Origin: Treponema sp.
GTDB lineage: Bacteria; Spirochaetota; Spirochaetia; Treponematales; Treponemataceae
NCBI GenBank assembly: GCA_017450535.1
Contig: JAFSTK010000083.1
Span: forward strand, 1-40,793
Length of the DNA stretch: 40,793 bases
Direction of reading: 5' to 3'
This document shows positions 1-7,969 of the stretch, piece by piece (position 1 is the stretch's first letter; every line of letters starts with the position of its first letter). Position numbers and translations under genes: made by a program. The notes below the pieces were generated by a model that saw nothing but the letters and a program-made list of their open reading frames with translations, was not told the DNA's origin and ran no database searches.

Positions 1-2
1 CG

Positions 3-617
3 AATCTTCTGAATGTGGCAATTTCTCGCGCAAAAGCAAATCTCTACATCGTGATTTCGGGGAACGAACAGCCGAAAGACAAAAATATAAGCGATTTGAT
101 TTCTTACATTCAGTACAATAACTGCGAGATTACTGAAAGTCACGTTAATTCTGTCTTCGACTATCTGTACAGTCAGTATGCCGAAAAACGCTTTGCCTAT
201 CTTGCGGGCATCAAAAAGATTTCAAAATACAATTCCGAAAATCTGATGTACAAGCTTTTGTGCGACATTGTGAGCGAGGAACGCTTTAAGAAATACGGCA
301 TCATTTTTGAACAGCCGATGAAGGAACTTCTGAATGTTGAGAAAATCGAAAATCTTTCGGAGGAAGAACGGAACTACGCGACAAATGATTTAACGCACAT
401 TGATTTTCTGATTTACAACAAAATTACAAAAGAGCCGTGTCTTGCGATTGAAGTTGACGGACACAAATACCACAAAAAAGGAACTCGCCAAGCAGAGCGT
501 GATTTACTCAAAAATCATATTCTAGAAGTCTGCGCTCTTCCGCTTTTGCGGCTTTCTACAACGGGAAGCGGAGAGCGGGAAAAGATTGTTGCGGCATTAC
601 AAAACGAAATCAGATGA
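3..617 (+). CDS. Helicase C-terminus with DUF2726 domain (5' partial)
   Basis: The reading frame is open to the left edge, so the gene begins outside the window. The first visible residues, NLLNVAISRAK, match motif VI of superfamily 1 DNA/RNA helicases (UvrD/Dna2-like, usually NVAxTRAK), whose Arg contacts the ATP gamma phosphate. About 120 residues later comes a DUF2726-like, restriction-endonuclease-fold segment: FLIYNKITKEPCLAIEVDGH followed by a Lys/Arg-rich stretch, with the D...E-x-D arrangement of that fold. SF1 helicases ending in DUF2726 are common and are thought to process nucleic acid, but their substrate is not known. The gene ends 46 bases before the antitoxin gene on the same strand. 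Confidence 0.8.
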   Translation, partial: NLLNVAISRAKANLYIVISGNEQPKDKNISDLISYIQYNNCEITESHVNSVFDYLYSQYAEKRFAYLAGIKKISKYNSENLMYKLLCDIVSEERFKKYGIIFEQPMKELLNVEKIENLSEEERNYATNDLTHIDFLIYNKITKEPCLAIEVDGHKYHKKGTRQAERDLLKNHILEVCALPLLRLSTTGSGEREKIVAALQNEIR

Positions 618-663
618 TTTTTTGCCCGAACTGTGATAAAATAAAGAAATCGGAGGTGCTTGT

Positions 664-879
664 ATGTCTGATTTTGCCTATGACTATTTCAATACGGAAC
701 TTGACAAACTTGCTTTACCTGAACTTACGCAGATTTTTGAAAAAGTAAAATCTCTCATCTCGAAACGCACGAATGAAAAGGCGGCATCATTTTCCCGTGC
801 GCTTGGCGGATTGGAAGAAGGCTTTTACATGGCTCCTGATTTTGACGAAACGCCAAAGTGCTTCAAGGAGTATATGTGA
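664..879 (+). CDS. Antitoxin of a PIN-domain toxin-antitoxin pair (DUF2281-like)
   Basis: A 71-residue acidic protein preceded by a strong Shine-Dalgarno sequence (GGAGGTG). The C-terminal part, with the acidic DFDETPKCFKEYM ending, resembles the tail of DUF2281-type antitoxins, which lies in the toxin's active-site groove. The N-terminal half, rich in Leu and charged residues, would form the helical dimerisation or DNA-binding part. The stop codon overlaps the GTG start of the PIN-domain gene (GTGA), the usual translational coupling of such modules. Family assignment rests on the tail and on the gene pairing. No operator was identified. Confidence 0.75.
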   Translation: MSDFAYDYFNTELDKLALPELTQIFEKVKSLISKRTNEKAASFSRALGGLEEGFYMAPDFDETPKCFKEYM

Positions 880-1256
880 ACTACATTGTCGGCACAAACA
901 TTCTTGTATACTCGCTTTGCAATCCGTCCGAACTTTCAAAAGAAGCACGGCGAATTGTCACATCTGAAAGAAACTTAAGCGTAAGCATCGTTTCATTTTG
1001 GGAAATCGCGATAAAGCAAACGCTCGGAAAACTGAACATAAAATCAACGATTCCTCAGATTGAAAAGATTTGCCTTGACCGCGATATAAAGATTCTGCCC
1101 ATCTCGTCAGCCGAAATTGAGAAAATAAAAGAACTTCCGCTTATTCACAGAGACCCGTTTGACCGACTGATAATCGCGCAGGCAATACAGAATAATCTGT
1201 GCCTTGTGATAAGTGACTCAATCATTCCAAAATACGATGTAAAAACAGAGTGGTAA
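876..1256 (+). CDS. VapC-like PIN-domain ribonuclease toxin, first catalytic Asp replaced by Gly
   Basis: A PIN-domain protein of 126 residues. I chose GTG at 876 because AAGGAG lies five bases upstream and the protein then starts at the usual place for the family (VNYIVGTNILVYS). PIN toxins cut RNA, often tRNA, using four acidic residues around Mg2+. Three are visible: Glu43 in FWEIAIK, the Asp pair in HRDPFDRLIIAQA, and Asp in LVISDS. The first, normally in a VDTNIL-type motif, is Gly6 here (codon GGC at 891-893, one base from GAC). That should abolish or strongly reduce nuclease activity if the sequence is right. The gene is coupled to the upstream antitoxin by a 4-base overlap. Confidence 0.85.
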   Translation: MNYIVGTNILVYSLCNPSELSKEARRIVTSERNLSVSIVSFWEIAIKQTLGKLNIKSTIPQIEKICLDRDIKILPISSAEIEKIKELPLIHRDPFDRLIIAQAIQNNLCLVISDSIIPKYDVKTEW

Positions 1257-1282
1257 AAACTAACTTTATCTGAGGTTTTTCT

Positions 1283-1378
1283 ATGGGGTGTTTGCGAGTT
1301 TTATTGTGTATCATTTTTCCTCCGCTTGCGGTGCTGGACAAGGGGTGCGGGTCGATTGTAATGGCGACGCTGACGGCG
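1283..1378 (+). pseudogene. YqaE/Pmp3-family membrane peptide, 5' fragment
   Basis: Starting from ATG at 1283, with GAGG seven bases upstream, the frame encodes about 31 residues including LLCIIFPPLAVLDKGCG. This is the highly recognisable N-terminal half of the YqaE/Pmp3 (UPF0057) family of two-helix membrane peptides. The second membrane helix (normally LLTLLGW-PG-I-A) is missing. Near 1375 the sequence switches, in another frame, to the N-terminal region of pyruvate phosphate dikinase. A deletion therefore seems to have removed the end of this gene, the spacer and the first codons of the dikinase gene. It could also be a misassembly. Confidence 0.7.
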
Positions 1379-3561
1379 ATGAGTCGATGCGCGCTGAATT
1401 GGGTGGAAAGGGTGCGAATCTTGCGCAGATGGCAAAGGCTCCGTTGAGTCTGCCGGTTCCTGCTGGTTTTACGATTACTACTGATGTCTGTCAGAAATAC
1501 TATGAATTGGGACGGAAGTACCCCGAAGAATTGGCAGGGCAGGTGAATGAATATCTTGCCAAGCTGGAATCTGTAATGGGAAGGCGCGCTCAAAGGAACT
1601 GCTGTCACGGTGATGGCGATGGTCTTTGGTAACAAGGGTGAGTCTTCTGGTACGGGTGTCTGTTTCAGCCGCGATCCGTCTACGGGCGAAAATGTGTTCA
1701 TGGGCGAATATCTGATGAACGCTCAGGGTGAGGATGTCGTTGCTGGTATCCGCACTCCGCAGAAGCTTTCTCAGCTTGAGAAAACGAACAAGGTTATTTA
1801 CGACGAGCTTTGCCAGATTCGTGACCGTCTGGAGCAGCACTACTGCGACATGCAGGATATGGAATTCACTGTCGAAGAGGGCAAACTTTACATGCTCCAG
1901 TGTCGCAACGGTAAGCGCACGGGTACTGTGGCGGTGAAGATGGCTGTCGATATGGTAAAAGAAGGTCTCATCTCCAAGGAAACGGCGATTATGCGCGTGG
2001 AGCCTGAGCAGTTGAACCAGCTTTTGCTTCCTCAGCTTGATAAGGACGCTGTTAAAAAGGCGACTGAAATTGCTGCTGGCTTGAACGCTTCTCCGGGCGC
2101 AGGCTGTGGTCAGATTGTGTTCACGGCTGACGAGGCTGAGGCTTGGGTCAAGGAGGGCAAAAAAGTTCTGCTCGTGCGCAAAGAGACTTCTCCCGATGAC
2201 ATTGCGGGCATGGCGGTCGCTCAGGGCATTCTCACTTCAACGGGTGGTCGCACGTCTCACGCTGCGGTTGTCGCCCGCGGTATGGGTACTCCTTGTGTCT
2301 GTGGTTGTTCTGATGTGACGTTCAAAGATGAGAATACTGTTGCAAGAGCTACAAGCGCGGTGACTATCTGACGATTGATGGCGCGACTGGTCTTGTGTAC
2401 GAAGGTCAGGTGGCGGTAAAGCCTGCGAGCATTTCCGGTGATTTGGAGACGTTCTTGGGCTGGGCGGACGAAATCCGCGCGAACTCAGAGCGTGTCACCG
2501 AGTCCGGCAACAGAGTAAAAGGTTTTGACATTTATGCGAACGGCGACACTCCGCAGAACGCTTTGGACGCTTTCAGATTCGGCGCGAACGGCATTGGTCT
2601 TTGCCGCACGGAACACATGTTCTTTGACGAGCCTAAGCTGACTGACTTCCAGAAAATGATTATTTCTGAGGATACGGAGAGCCGCAAGGCAAATCTGGCC
2701 AAGATTCTTCCGCACCAGCAGAAGGACTTCTACGAGATTATCAAGACGATGGAAGGCCGTCCGGTTACGATTCGTCTTCTTGACCCGCCGCTCAACGAAT
2801 TCATTCAGGCGGAAAGCGATGAGCAGCTGACTGCGCTCTCTAAAAAATTGGGCGTGGACAAAGAGGCTCTGGCTCAGAAAATCTTTATGCTCGCCGAGCA
2901 CAACCCGATGCTGGGTCACCGTGGATGCCGTCTTGCTATCACCTACCCCGAAATCTATGAGATGCAGGTGGAGGCGATTGCGCGCGCTACGGCTCAGCTG
3001 GACAAAGAAGGTGTAAAGCACAATGTGCTGATTATGATTCCGAACGTCATCTCTTACAACGAGGTGGAGCAGATTCGTCGTCAGGCAGAAGCGGTCATCG
3101 CCATGGTAAACAAAGAATGTGGCACAACGCTCAAGTTTGAAATCGGCTCCATGATTGAGTTCCCGCGCGCGGCATTGAGCGCAGGAAGAATCACAAAGTA
3201 CGCTGACTTCTTCTCATTCGGCACCAACGACCTGACTCAGACGACATTCGGTTTCAGCCGCGACGACTACGGCAAGTTCATCGAATCTTATCTGCAGCAG
3301 CGCATCCTTGAGGACGACCCCTTTGCCACTCTTGACTACGAAGGCCCCGGCGCTCTCATGGAAATCACCGAGGAAAAAGGACGCGCCGTTAATCCGCACT
3401 TGCACTTGGGCATCTGTGGCGAGCACGGTGGCGACCCGGCTTCTATCCACATCTGCTATCAGATTGGCTTGAATTACGTCTCATGCACTCCGTACCGTGT
3501 TCCGCTCGCTCGTTTGGCTGGCGCGCAGGCTGTCATTGAGTATGAGAAGAAAAATGCGTAG
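1375..3561 (+). pseudogene. ppdK: Pyruvate phosphate dikinase, broken in three pieces
   Basis: PPDK interconverts pyruvate, ATP and Pi with PEP, AMP and PPi. Three fragments in different frames align with one enzyme. 1375-1581 has GDESMRAELGGKGANLAQMA, the start of the nucleotide-binding domain without its first residues. 1586-2340 begins at [18 protein letters not shown] and includes the phosphohistidine site [15 protein letters not shown]. 2344-3561 runs from [11 protein letters not shown] through the PEP/pyruvate domain to the catalytic-Cys motif GICGEHGGDP. Between fragments 1 and 2 roughly 200 residues of the ATP-binding domain are missing compared with the usual ~880-residue enzyme. The second break, near 2339-2343, looks like a small out-of-frame deletion. 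Apart from these breaks the sequence is well conserved, so the damage is recent or an assembly error. Confidence 0.9.
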
Positions 3562-3603
3562 GCTTCTACGGAAAAGCAGATAAACTGCAACCTCTATTCA
3601 TGC

Positions 3604-3646
3604 AAAACGCCCGGTAAGGAAAATCCTTGCCGAGCGTTTTGTCATT
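3604..3646 (+). terminator. Intrinsic terminator after ppdK
   Basis: A 17-bp inverted repeat (arms 3604-3620 and 3624-3640, AAA loop, two G-T-compatible mismatches) starts with AAAACGC, ends with GCGTTTT and is followed by a T-rich tract. It lies 43 bases after the ppdK stop and also faces the end of the convergent ATPase gene, so it may work in both directions. Confidence 0.85.
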
Positions 3647-3686
3647 TTTTGCACTTTTACACATTTCCGCACAAATCCATGTATGA

Positions 3687-5021
3687 CTACATAAACGGCA
3701 CCAAATACATCGGGATGCAGAAAATATCGGTATCTTTACGATACTCTTTTGTGTAAACCAAAAAACGGTTTCCTATATCTCTTGAAAACTTTTGGGTAAA
3801 AATATCCAAAGATTTGTGCCTCTGATAATCAGCAGATTTTGCTTCAATCGGGCAAATCTTGTTCTTACGGGAAATGATAAAATCAATCTCATAATTATGA
3901 TTTGAAGTTTCACTCGGGAAAGTGTGGTAATACAGCGCATCACTTTTTGCGGTGAGCATCTGGGCAACAACATTCTCATAAACAAAACCAAGATTTGACG
4001 GAAGTTTATCTGAAAGCAATTTTTCGTAAATAATATTTTCAGTAAATTCCTTATCCTTAAAACAAAGAGTTACAAAAAGTCCGGTATCACAAACAAAAAG
4101 CTTGAACTTTTCCAAATCAATATTCTGAGAAAGCCCTGCCTCAGGCGCATTTGCATGATAAGCAACATTAACGGTTTTCGAGTCCTGCAACTTCGCAATC
4201 CGTTCAAGCATTGTCGCCGCACGCGCATTTTCTATCACACTTGAAATCTGATAGCGCGATGCATTCTTCTTAAGTTCTGCCGGAATATGGTCAAAAATTA
4301 AAGAAGCGCGACCTGTAGAATCAAACTTCATAAAATCATTTTCATAAAGTGTAAGGATGTCACGTTTAACAAGATCCACTTTGCTGAAATTATTAGTCTC
4401 AAGAAAAGCCTCAACAGCCTGCGGCATTCCTCCCACAATCATATAAAGCCGGAAATTTTTCATCAGCTCGCGGTTTACATCATCACCCAAAGACTTTTTT
4501 TCCTGCCAAATAGTACGCCCGATTTCATAAGTATTTGTCCGACCAATCGCCCAGCAAAATTCTTCATAATCCATCGGGTACATTTGAATCGTACGCTCTT
4601 CACTCGGAATAAGAATATCCTTTACGTTTTCTTTGACAGAAAGCAGCGAACCCGTTTCCATATAATCGTAGCGATGATCTTTTACTAGAAGTTTTATTGC
4701 CTGTCGAGCTAATGGGAAAAGCTGAACTTCATCAAAAATGATAAGCGATTTGCGTTCTTTTAGTTCTTTTCTGGTGTATAACTGAAGTAACCTGAAAAAT
4801 GAATTTAAATCAGAAAGGTCATTAAAGAGATTTTTGATATTCTGAGAGGCAAAAGCAAAATCAATCAAAATATATGTTTCATATTCTCTTTTTGCAAATT
4901 CTTCTACGGCAGTAGATTTTCCGATTCGCTTGGCACCCTCTACAAGCAGAGCTGTGTGACCATCTGATTCTTCCTTCCATGCCTTGAATTTATCCCATAT
5001 TTTTCTCTTAAATGCTTCCAT
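3687..5021 (-). CDS. DUF4143-family AAA ATPase
   Basis: A 444-residue protein. The frame is open for a further 31 codons upstream, but those encode only the promoter repeats (three WGFCI-like units), so I chose the Met at 5021, giving MEAFKRKIWDKFKAW. Near residue 30 is a Walker A (GAKRIGKST) and near residue 95 a Walker B (SLIIFDEVQ). The rest follows the AAA_14 plus DUF4143 layout, ending in a PD-(D/E)xK-like domain (EIDFIISRKN, then IEAKS). These single-gene ATPases are widespread, often laterally acquired, and of unknown function. A TATAAT box ends seven bases before the ATG, so the message is probably leaderless. The repeats over the promoter suggest autoregulation. Confidence 0.9.
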   Translation of the reverse strand: MEAFKRKIWDKFKAWKEESDGHTALLVEGAKRIGKSTAVEEFAKREYETYILIDFAFASQNIKNLFNDLSDLNSFFRLLQLYTRKELKERKSLIIFDEVQLFPLARQAIKLLVKDHRYDYMETGSLLSVKENVKDILIPSEERTIQMYPMDYEEFCWAIGRTNTYEIGRTIWQEKKSLGDDVNRELMKNFRLYMIVGGMPQAVEAFLETNNFSKVDLVKRDILTLYENDFMKFDSTGRASLIFDHIPAELKKNASRYQISSVIENARAATMLERIAKLQDSKTVNVAYHANAPEAGLSQNIDLEKFKLFVCDTGLFVTLCFKDKEFTENIIYEKLLSDKLPSNLGFVYENVVAQMLTAKSDALYYHTFPSETSNHNYEIDFIISRKNKICPIEAKSADYQRHKSLDIFTQKFSRDIGNRFLVYTKEYRKDTDIFCIPMYLVPFM

Positions 5022-5028
5022 ATCATAA

Positions 5029-5056
5029 ATTATACAAAATCCCTGTACAAATTCAA
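5029..5056 (-). promoter_or_regulatory. Promoter of the DUF4143 ATPase
   Basis: On the minus strand TTGAAT (5051-5056) and TATAAT (5029-5034) are separated by 16 bases. The start codon begins seven bases after the -10 box. The proximal repeat (5031-5045) covers the spacer and half of the -10 box. Confidence 0.65.
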
Positions 5057-5110
5057 GTAAAAATATGCAAAATCCCCATAGTAAATTCTCAGATTTTATG
5101 CAAAATCCCC
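5031..5110 (-). repeat. Three 14-bp direct repeats at exact 33-bp spacing (candidate operator)
   Basis: The units start at 5031, 5064 and 5097. The two distal ones are identical (plus strand TATGCAAAATCCCC) and the promoter-proximal one is TATACAAAATCCCT. The 33-bp period is close to three DNA turns, so all three sites face the same side of the helix. Because 33 is a multiple of three, the repeats also translate as a false 11-residue repeat in front of the ATPase. Confidence 0.8.
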
Positions 5111-5130
5111 ACACATTTACAGTAAATGCT

Positions 5131-5159
5131 TTGCTTTTTGTGAAAAAGCGTTGTATGAT
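5131..5159 (+). promoter_or_regulatory. Promoter of the NfeD-SPFH-LrgAB operon
   Basis: TTGCTT (5131-5136), a 17-base spacer and TATGAT (5154-5159). The ATG of the NfeD gene follows after only five bases, so transcription should start at or next to the start codon. Confidence 0.6.
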
Positions 5160-5164
5160 GAGGT

Positions 5165-5620
5165 ATGGGTTCTTTTTCTTTATTCGTGTTGAATAATTTG
5201 CCGTGGTTCTGGCTTGCGGTGACGGTGCTCTGTATCATCATCGAAGGGATTTCTATGGGCACGCTCACTTCCATTTGGTTTGGGTGCGGCGCGTTCGTGA
5301 TGATTTTTCTTTCGTTCCTTCCGATTCCGTTCCGCTGGCAGCTTTTGATTTTTGTCGTGCTTTCGTTGGTTCTGCTGATTTTTACCCGTCCGTTTGCAGT
5401 CAAAAAGCTCAAGGTCAAAAAGACTCCGACCAACAGCGACAGTCTGATTGGCAAAAAAGTGCTTGTGACCGAAAAAATCACTGAGCTGGAAAAAGGTGCG
5501 GTCAAAATAAACGGTGTCATCTGGACAGCCCGCAGTGAAAACAGCGAAGGGCTTCCCAAAGGCACTGAATGTATCGTCACCAATATCGAGGGCGCAACAG
5601 CCGTCGTCAAAAAAATATAA
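5165..5620 (+). CDS. NfeD-like membrane protein
   Basis: A 151-residue protein of the short NfeD class. Three hydrophobic segments (about residues 8-28, 32-50 and 53-76) are followed by a soluble domain beginning at SLIGKKVLVTEKI, with the small beta-barrel (OB-fold) pattern of NfeD C-termini (GAVKINGVIWTARSE). Such proteins pair with SPFH/stomatin proteins in membrane microdomains, and here the SPFH gene follows 16 bases downstream. No ClpP-like protease domain is present, as expected for the short form. Confidence 0.85.
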   Translation: MGSFSLFVLNNLPWFWLAVTVLCIIIEGISMGTLTSIWFGCGAFVMIFLSFLPIPFRWQLLIFVVLSLVLLIFTRPFAVKKLKVKKTPTNSDSLIGKKVLVTEKITELEKGAVKINGVIWTARSENSEGLPKGTECIVTNIEGATAVVKKI

Positions 5621-5636
5621 AAAGGAGATAGAGAAA

Positions 5637-6572
5637 ATGCAAATCTATGTTATTATCGCGCTGATTTTTATCGCAATCTTATTGATTATCACCAATATCC
5701 GTATCGTGCCGCAGTCACATGCGTTCATCATTGAGCGTCTGGGCACCTACGTCGCCACTTGGCAGACAGGCTTGCACGTCAAACTGCCGTTTTTGGACAG
5801 AATCGCAAACCATGTGTCGCTCAAAGAAAAAGTGCTGGACTTCCCTCCCCAGCCGGTCATCACAAAAGATAACGTGACGATGAAAATTGATACGGTGGTC
5901 TACATGCAGATTACTGACCCCAAACTGTACACTTACGGCGTGGAAAACCCGATGACGGCAATTGAGACGCTTACGGCAACCACGCTCCGCAATATCATCG
6001 GCGAACTGGAACTGGACGCAACGCTCACCAGCCGCGACGTGATTAACACAAAGATGCGCTCCATTTTGGACGAGGCGACTGACCCGTGGGGAATCAAAGT
6101 GAACCGCGTGGAAGTGAAGAACATCATGCCGCCGGAAGCAATCCGCGAGGCGATGGAAAAGCAGATGCGCGCTGAACGTGAACGCCGCGAAAAGATTTTG
6201 GTCGCCGAAGGTCAGAAGCAGTCTGAAATCTTGGTGGCAGAAGGTCAGAAGCAGGCGAAAATTCTGGAAGCTGAGGCTCAGAAGCAGGCTGCAATCTTGC
6301 AGGCTGAGGCAGAAAAGGAAGCGAAAATCCGCAAGGCTGAAGGTGAGGCTCAGGCAATTCAGGCTGTGCAGAAAGCGACCGCAGAAGGTTTGCGCATGAT
6401 TAAGGATGCCGCAGCAGACGAAAGCGTTATCAAACTGCGCAGTCTTGAGGCATTGGAAAAAGCCGCGAATGGTCAGGCGACAAAGATTATCGTTCCGGCG
6501 GACTTCCAGAATCTTGGGGGCGTTGTCGCGTCCCTCGCAGAAATTGCAAAGACTGACAAGGCGCAAAAATAA
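5637..6572 (+). CDS. SPFH/Band 7 (stomatin-like, QmcA-type) membrane protein
   Basis: A 311-residue protein. The frame extends 41 codons further upstream into the NfeD gene, but ATG 5637 has AAGGAG upstream and starts with the expected N-terminal membrane helix (MQIYVIIALIFIAILL). The SPFH domain follows (VPQSHAFIIERLG, then KEKVLDFPPQPV and DPWGIKVNRVEVKNI). Residues about 170-250 form a long coiled coil made of repeated AEGQKQ/AEAQKQ heptad-like units, typical of oligomerising stomatin-like proteins. It probably forms ring-like assemblies in the inner membrane together with NfeD. Its stop codon directly abuts the lrgA start. Confidence 0.92.
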   Translation: MQIYVIIALIFIAILLIITNIRIVPQSHAFIIERLGTYVATWQTGLHVKLPFLDRIANHVSLKEKVLDFPPQPVITKDNVTMKIDTVVYMQITDPKLYTYGVENPMTAIETLTATTLRNIIGELELDATLTSRDVINTKMRSILDEATDPWGIKVNRVEVKNIMPPEAIREAMEKQMRAERERREKILVAEGQKQSEILVAEGQKQAKILEAEAQKQAAILQAEAEKEAKIRKAEGEAQAIQAVQKATAEGLRMIKDAAADESVIKLRSLEALEKAANGQATKIIVPADFQNLGGVVASLAEIAKTDKAQK

Positions 6573-6986
6573 ATGAACGTCCTCATTCAACTCGCTCTCA
6601 TTTTTGGCATCTGTCTTGCGGGAGAAGCTATCTCTGCCGTTCTGCCAATCGTTTTCCCCGGAAGCATTTGCGCCATGCTCATTTTGCTCGTGCTTTTGTG
6701 CACCAAAGTCATCAAAACTGAGCAGCTTGCGCCGACGGGCACGTGGTTCCAGCGCAACATGGCTTTTTTCTTTCTTCCCGCAAACATCTCTATTATGGAA
6801 GAATTTGGGCTGATTTCAAAACTGTGGCTGCAACTGCTGTTCATTGGCGTGGCAAGCGCAGTGGTGACTTTTGCGGCGGCGGCTGGAGCGGCTACCCTTG
6901 CCATTGAAATTCAAAATGCGCTTCGCAGAAGAAAAACAACTGCCGCAATTGAAGAACAGTCCGCGCCAGAGGGAGACGACCAATGA
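6573..6986 (+). CDS. lrgA: LrgA/CidA-family holin-like protein
   Basis: A 137-residue protein with four hydrophobic segments and the family motif around LPIVFPGSICAMLILLVLL. The FFFLPANISIMEEF segment is also characteristic. LrgA/CidA proteins are small membrane proteins linked to control of murein hydrolases, pyruvate or acetate uptake and cell lysis in Gram-positive bacteria; the role in spirochaetes is not known. The gene starts directly after the SPFH stop and overlaps lrgB by four bases (ATGA), so the four genes should be translated together. The C-terminus is a charged tail. Confidence 0.88.
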   Translation: MNVLIQLALIFGICLAGEAISAVLPIVFPGSICAMLILLVLLCTKVIKTEQLAPTGTWFQRNMAFFFLPANISIMEEFGLISKLWLQLLFIGVASAVVTFAAAAGAATLAIEIQNALRRRKTTAAIEEQSAPEGDDQ

Positions 6987-7699
6987 ACAGCTTACTTCAC
7001 ACATTATATTCCGCCTGTATCGACACGCCATTTTTTGGCATCGCGCTTTCCATTGTCGCGTACAAAATCGGTGTGATTGTGCGGGAAAAATCCAAACTGA
7101 TTCTGCTGAACCCGCTTTTGGTCGCCACGATTATCGTCATCCTGCTGCTCAAAGCGACCGGCATTCCCTACCCCGCTTACAAAAAAGGTGGCGACATTCT
7201 GATGAGTTTCCTTGCGCCTGTGACGGCAGTTCTCGCAATCGCCATGTACAACCAGCGCAAAATCCTTATGGAAAATCTCATTCCCGTCATTGCGGGCACT
7301 TTCGCTGGTTCCGTGGCTTCGGTGGCGACGGTGTTCGTGCTGGGAAAATTATTTCATCTGGACATGCAGGTGGTAAACTCCATGCTGCCCAAATCTGTCA
7401 CCACGCCGATTGCTCTCAGCCTGAGCCGTGACTTTGGCGGCATCTTGCCGATTACGATGATAAGCGTCATTTGTTCTGGTTTTACGGGCGGCATTTTTGC
7501 TCCGAGTCTCATACGCATTTTCCACGTCAAGCATCCTGAGGCAGCGGGAATTGCAATCGGTTCCTGCAGTCATGCGATTGGTACGGCAACTGCGCTTGAA
7601 ATCGGCGAAGTGTACGGCGCGATGAGTTCTGTGGCAATCGGCTGTATGGGCTTGGCCACCACGCTCGTGTTCATGGTGCTGGATAAAATTCTGCTGTAG
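6983..7699 (+). CDS. lrgB: LrgB-family membrane protein
   Basis: A 238-residue polytopic protein, normal length for LrgB/CidB. Typical motifs are KKGGDILMSFLAPVTAVLA and SVTTPIALSLSRDFGG, and the end GSCSHAIGTATALEIGEVYG. LrgB works with LrgA; plant and some bacterial homologues transport glycolate, glycerate or pyruvate. Its overlap with lrgA and the preceding SPFH/NfeD pair suggest one membrane module. I see no convincing intrinsic terminator in the roughly 130 bases that follow. Confidence 0.92.
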   Translation: MNSLLHTLYSACIDTPFFGIALSIVAYKIGVIVREKSKLILLNPLLVATIIVILLLKATGIPYPAYKKGGDILMSFLAPVTAVLAIAMYNQRKILMENLIPVIAGTFAGSVASVATVFVLGKLFHLDMQVVNSMLPKSVTTPIALSLSRDFGGILPITMISVICSGFTGGIFAPSLIRIFHVKHPEAAGIAIGSCSHAIGTATALEIGEVYGAMSSVAIGCMGLATTLVFMVLDKILL

Positions 7700-7830
7700 T
7701 TTTCACATTTTTTCTCCATTTTGTGCAAAAAAAATTAGCCTGTCTCATTCGTTGCGACACCGTCTGCCGTACAATAGACCTATAAACGAAACGCAATCAC
7801 GTTTGCGCAGAGATTTTATAGGAGGCTTTT

Positions 7831-7932
7831 ATGAAAACATCGTCATCTAAATTGGAGAAACTTTTGGTTAATGTGGGATTTGTCGCCGTATCGCTGGCAT
7901 TTTGGTTTATGTTCTTGAACTGCGTACTGTAA
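7831..7932 (+). CDS. 33-residue single-helix membrane peptide
   Basis: A short ORF preceded by a very good Shine-Dalgarno sequence (AGGAGG, seven bases from ATG). The product has a basic N-terminus (MKTSSSKLEK) and one hydrophobic helix (LVNVGFVAVSLAFWFMFLN), so it would insert in the inner membrane with its N-terminus inside. I recognise no family. It stands alone, 131 bases after lrgB, and ends next to the terminator of the convergent TSCPD gene. Support comes from the ribosome site and the helix only. Confidence 0.55.
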   Translation: MKTSSSKLEKLLVNVGFVAVSLAFWFMFLNCVL

Positions 7933-7958
7933 AAAAAATGCCGGAACAATTGTCCGGC
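7931..7958 (-). terminator. Intrinsic terminator of the TSCPD gene
   Basis: A near-palindrome, GCCGGAACAATTGTCCGGC (7940-7958), followed on the minus strand by a run of T residues. Confidence 0.8.
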
Positions 7959-7969
7959 AACAGAAAAAA

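Noticed and set aside
4999..5114. The N-terminal extension of the DUF4143 ATPase as protein
   Set aside because: Its WGFCI repeats are the translation of the phased DNA repeats that lie upstream of the promoter.
5715..6590. A 291-codon minus-strand ORF opposite the SPFH gene
   Set aside because: It mirrors the repetitive AEGQKQ coding of the real gene, is rich in Cys, His and Phe, and has no recognisable family.
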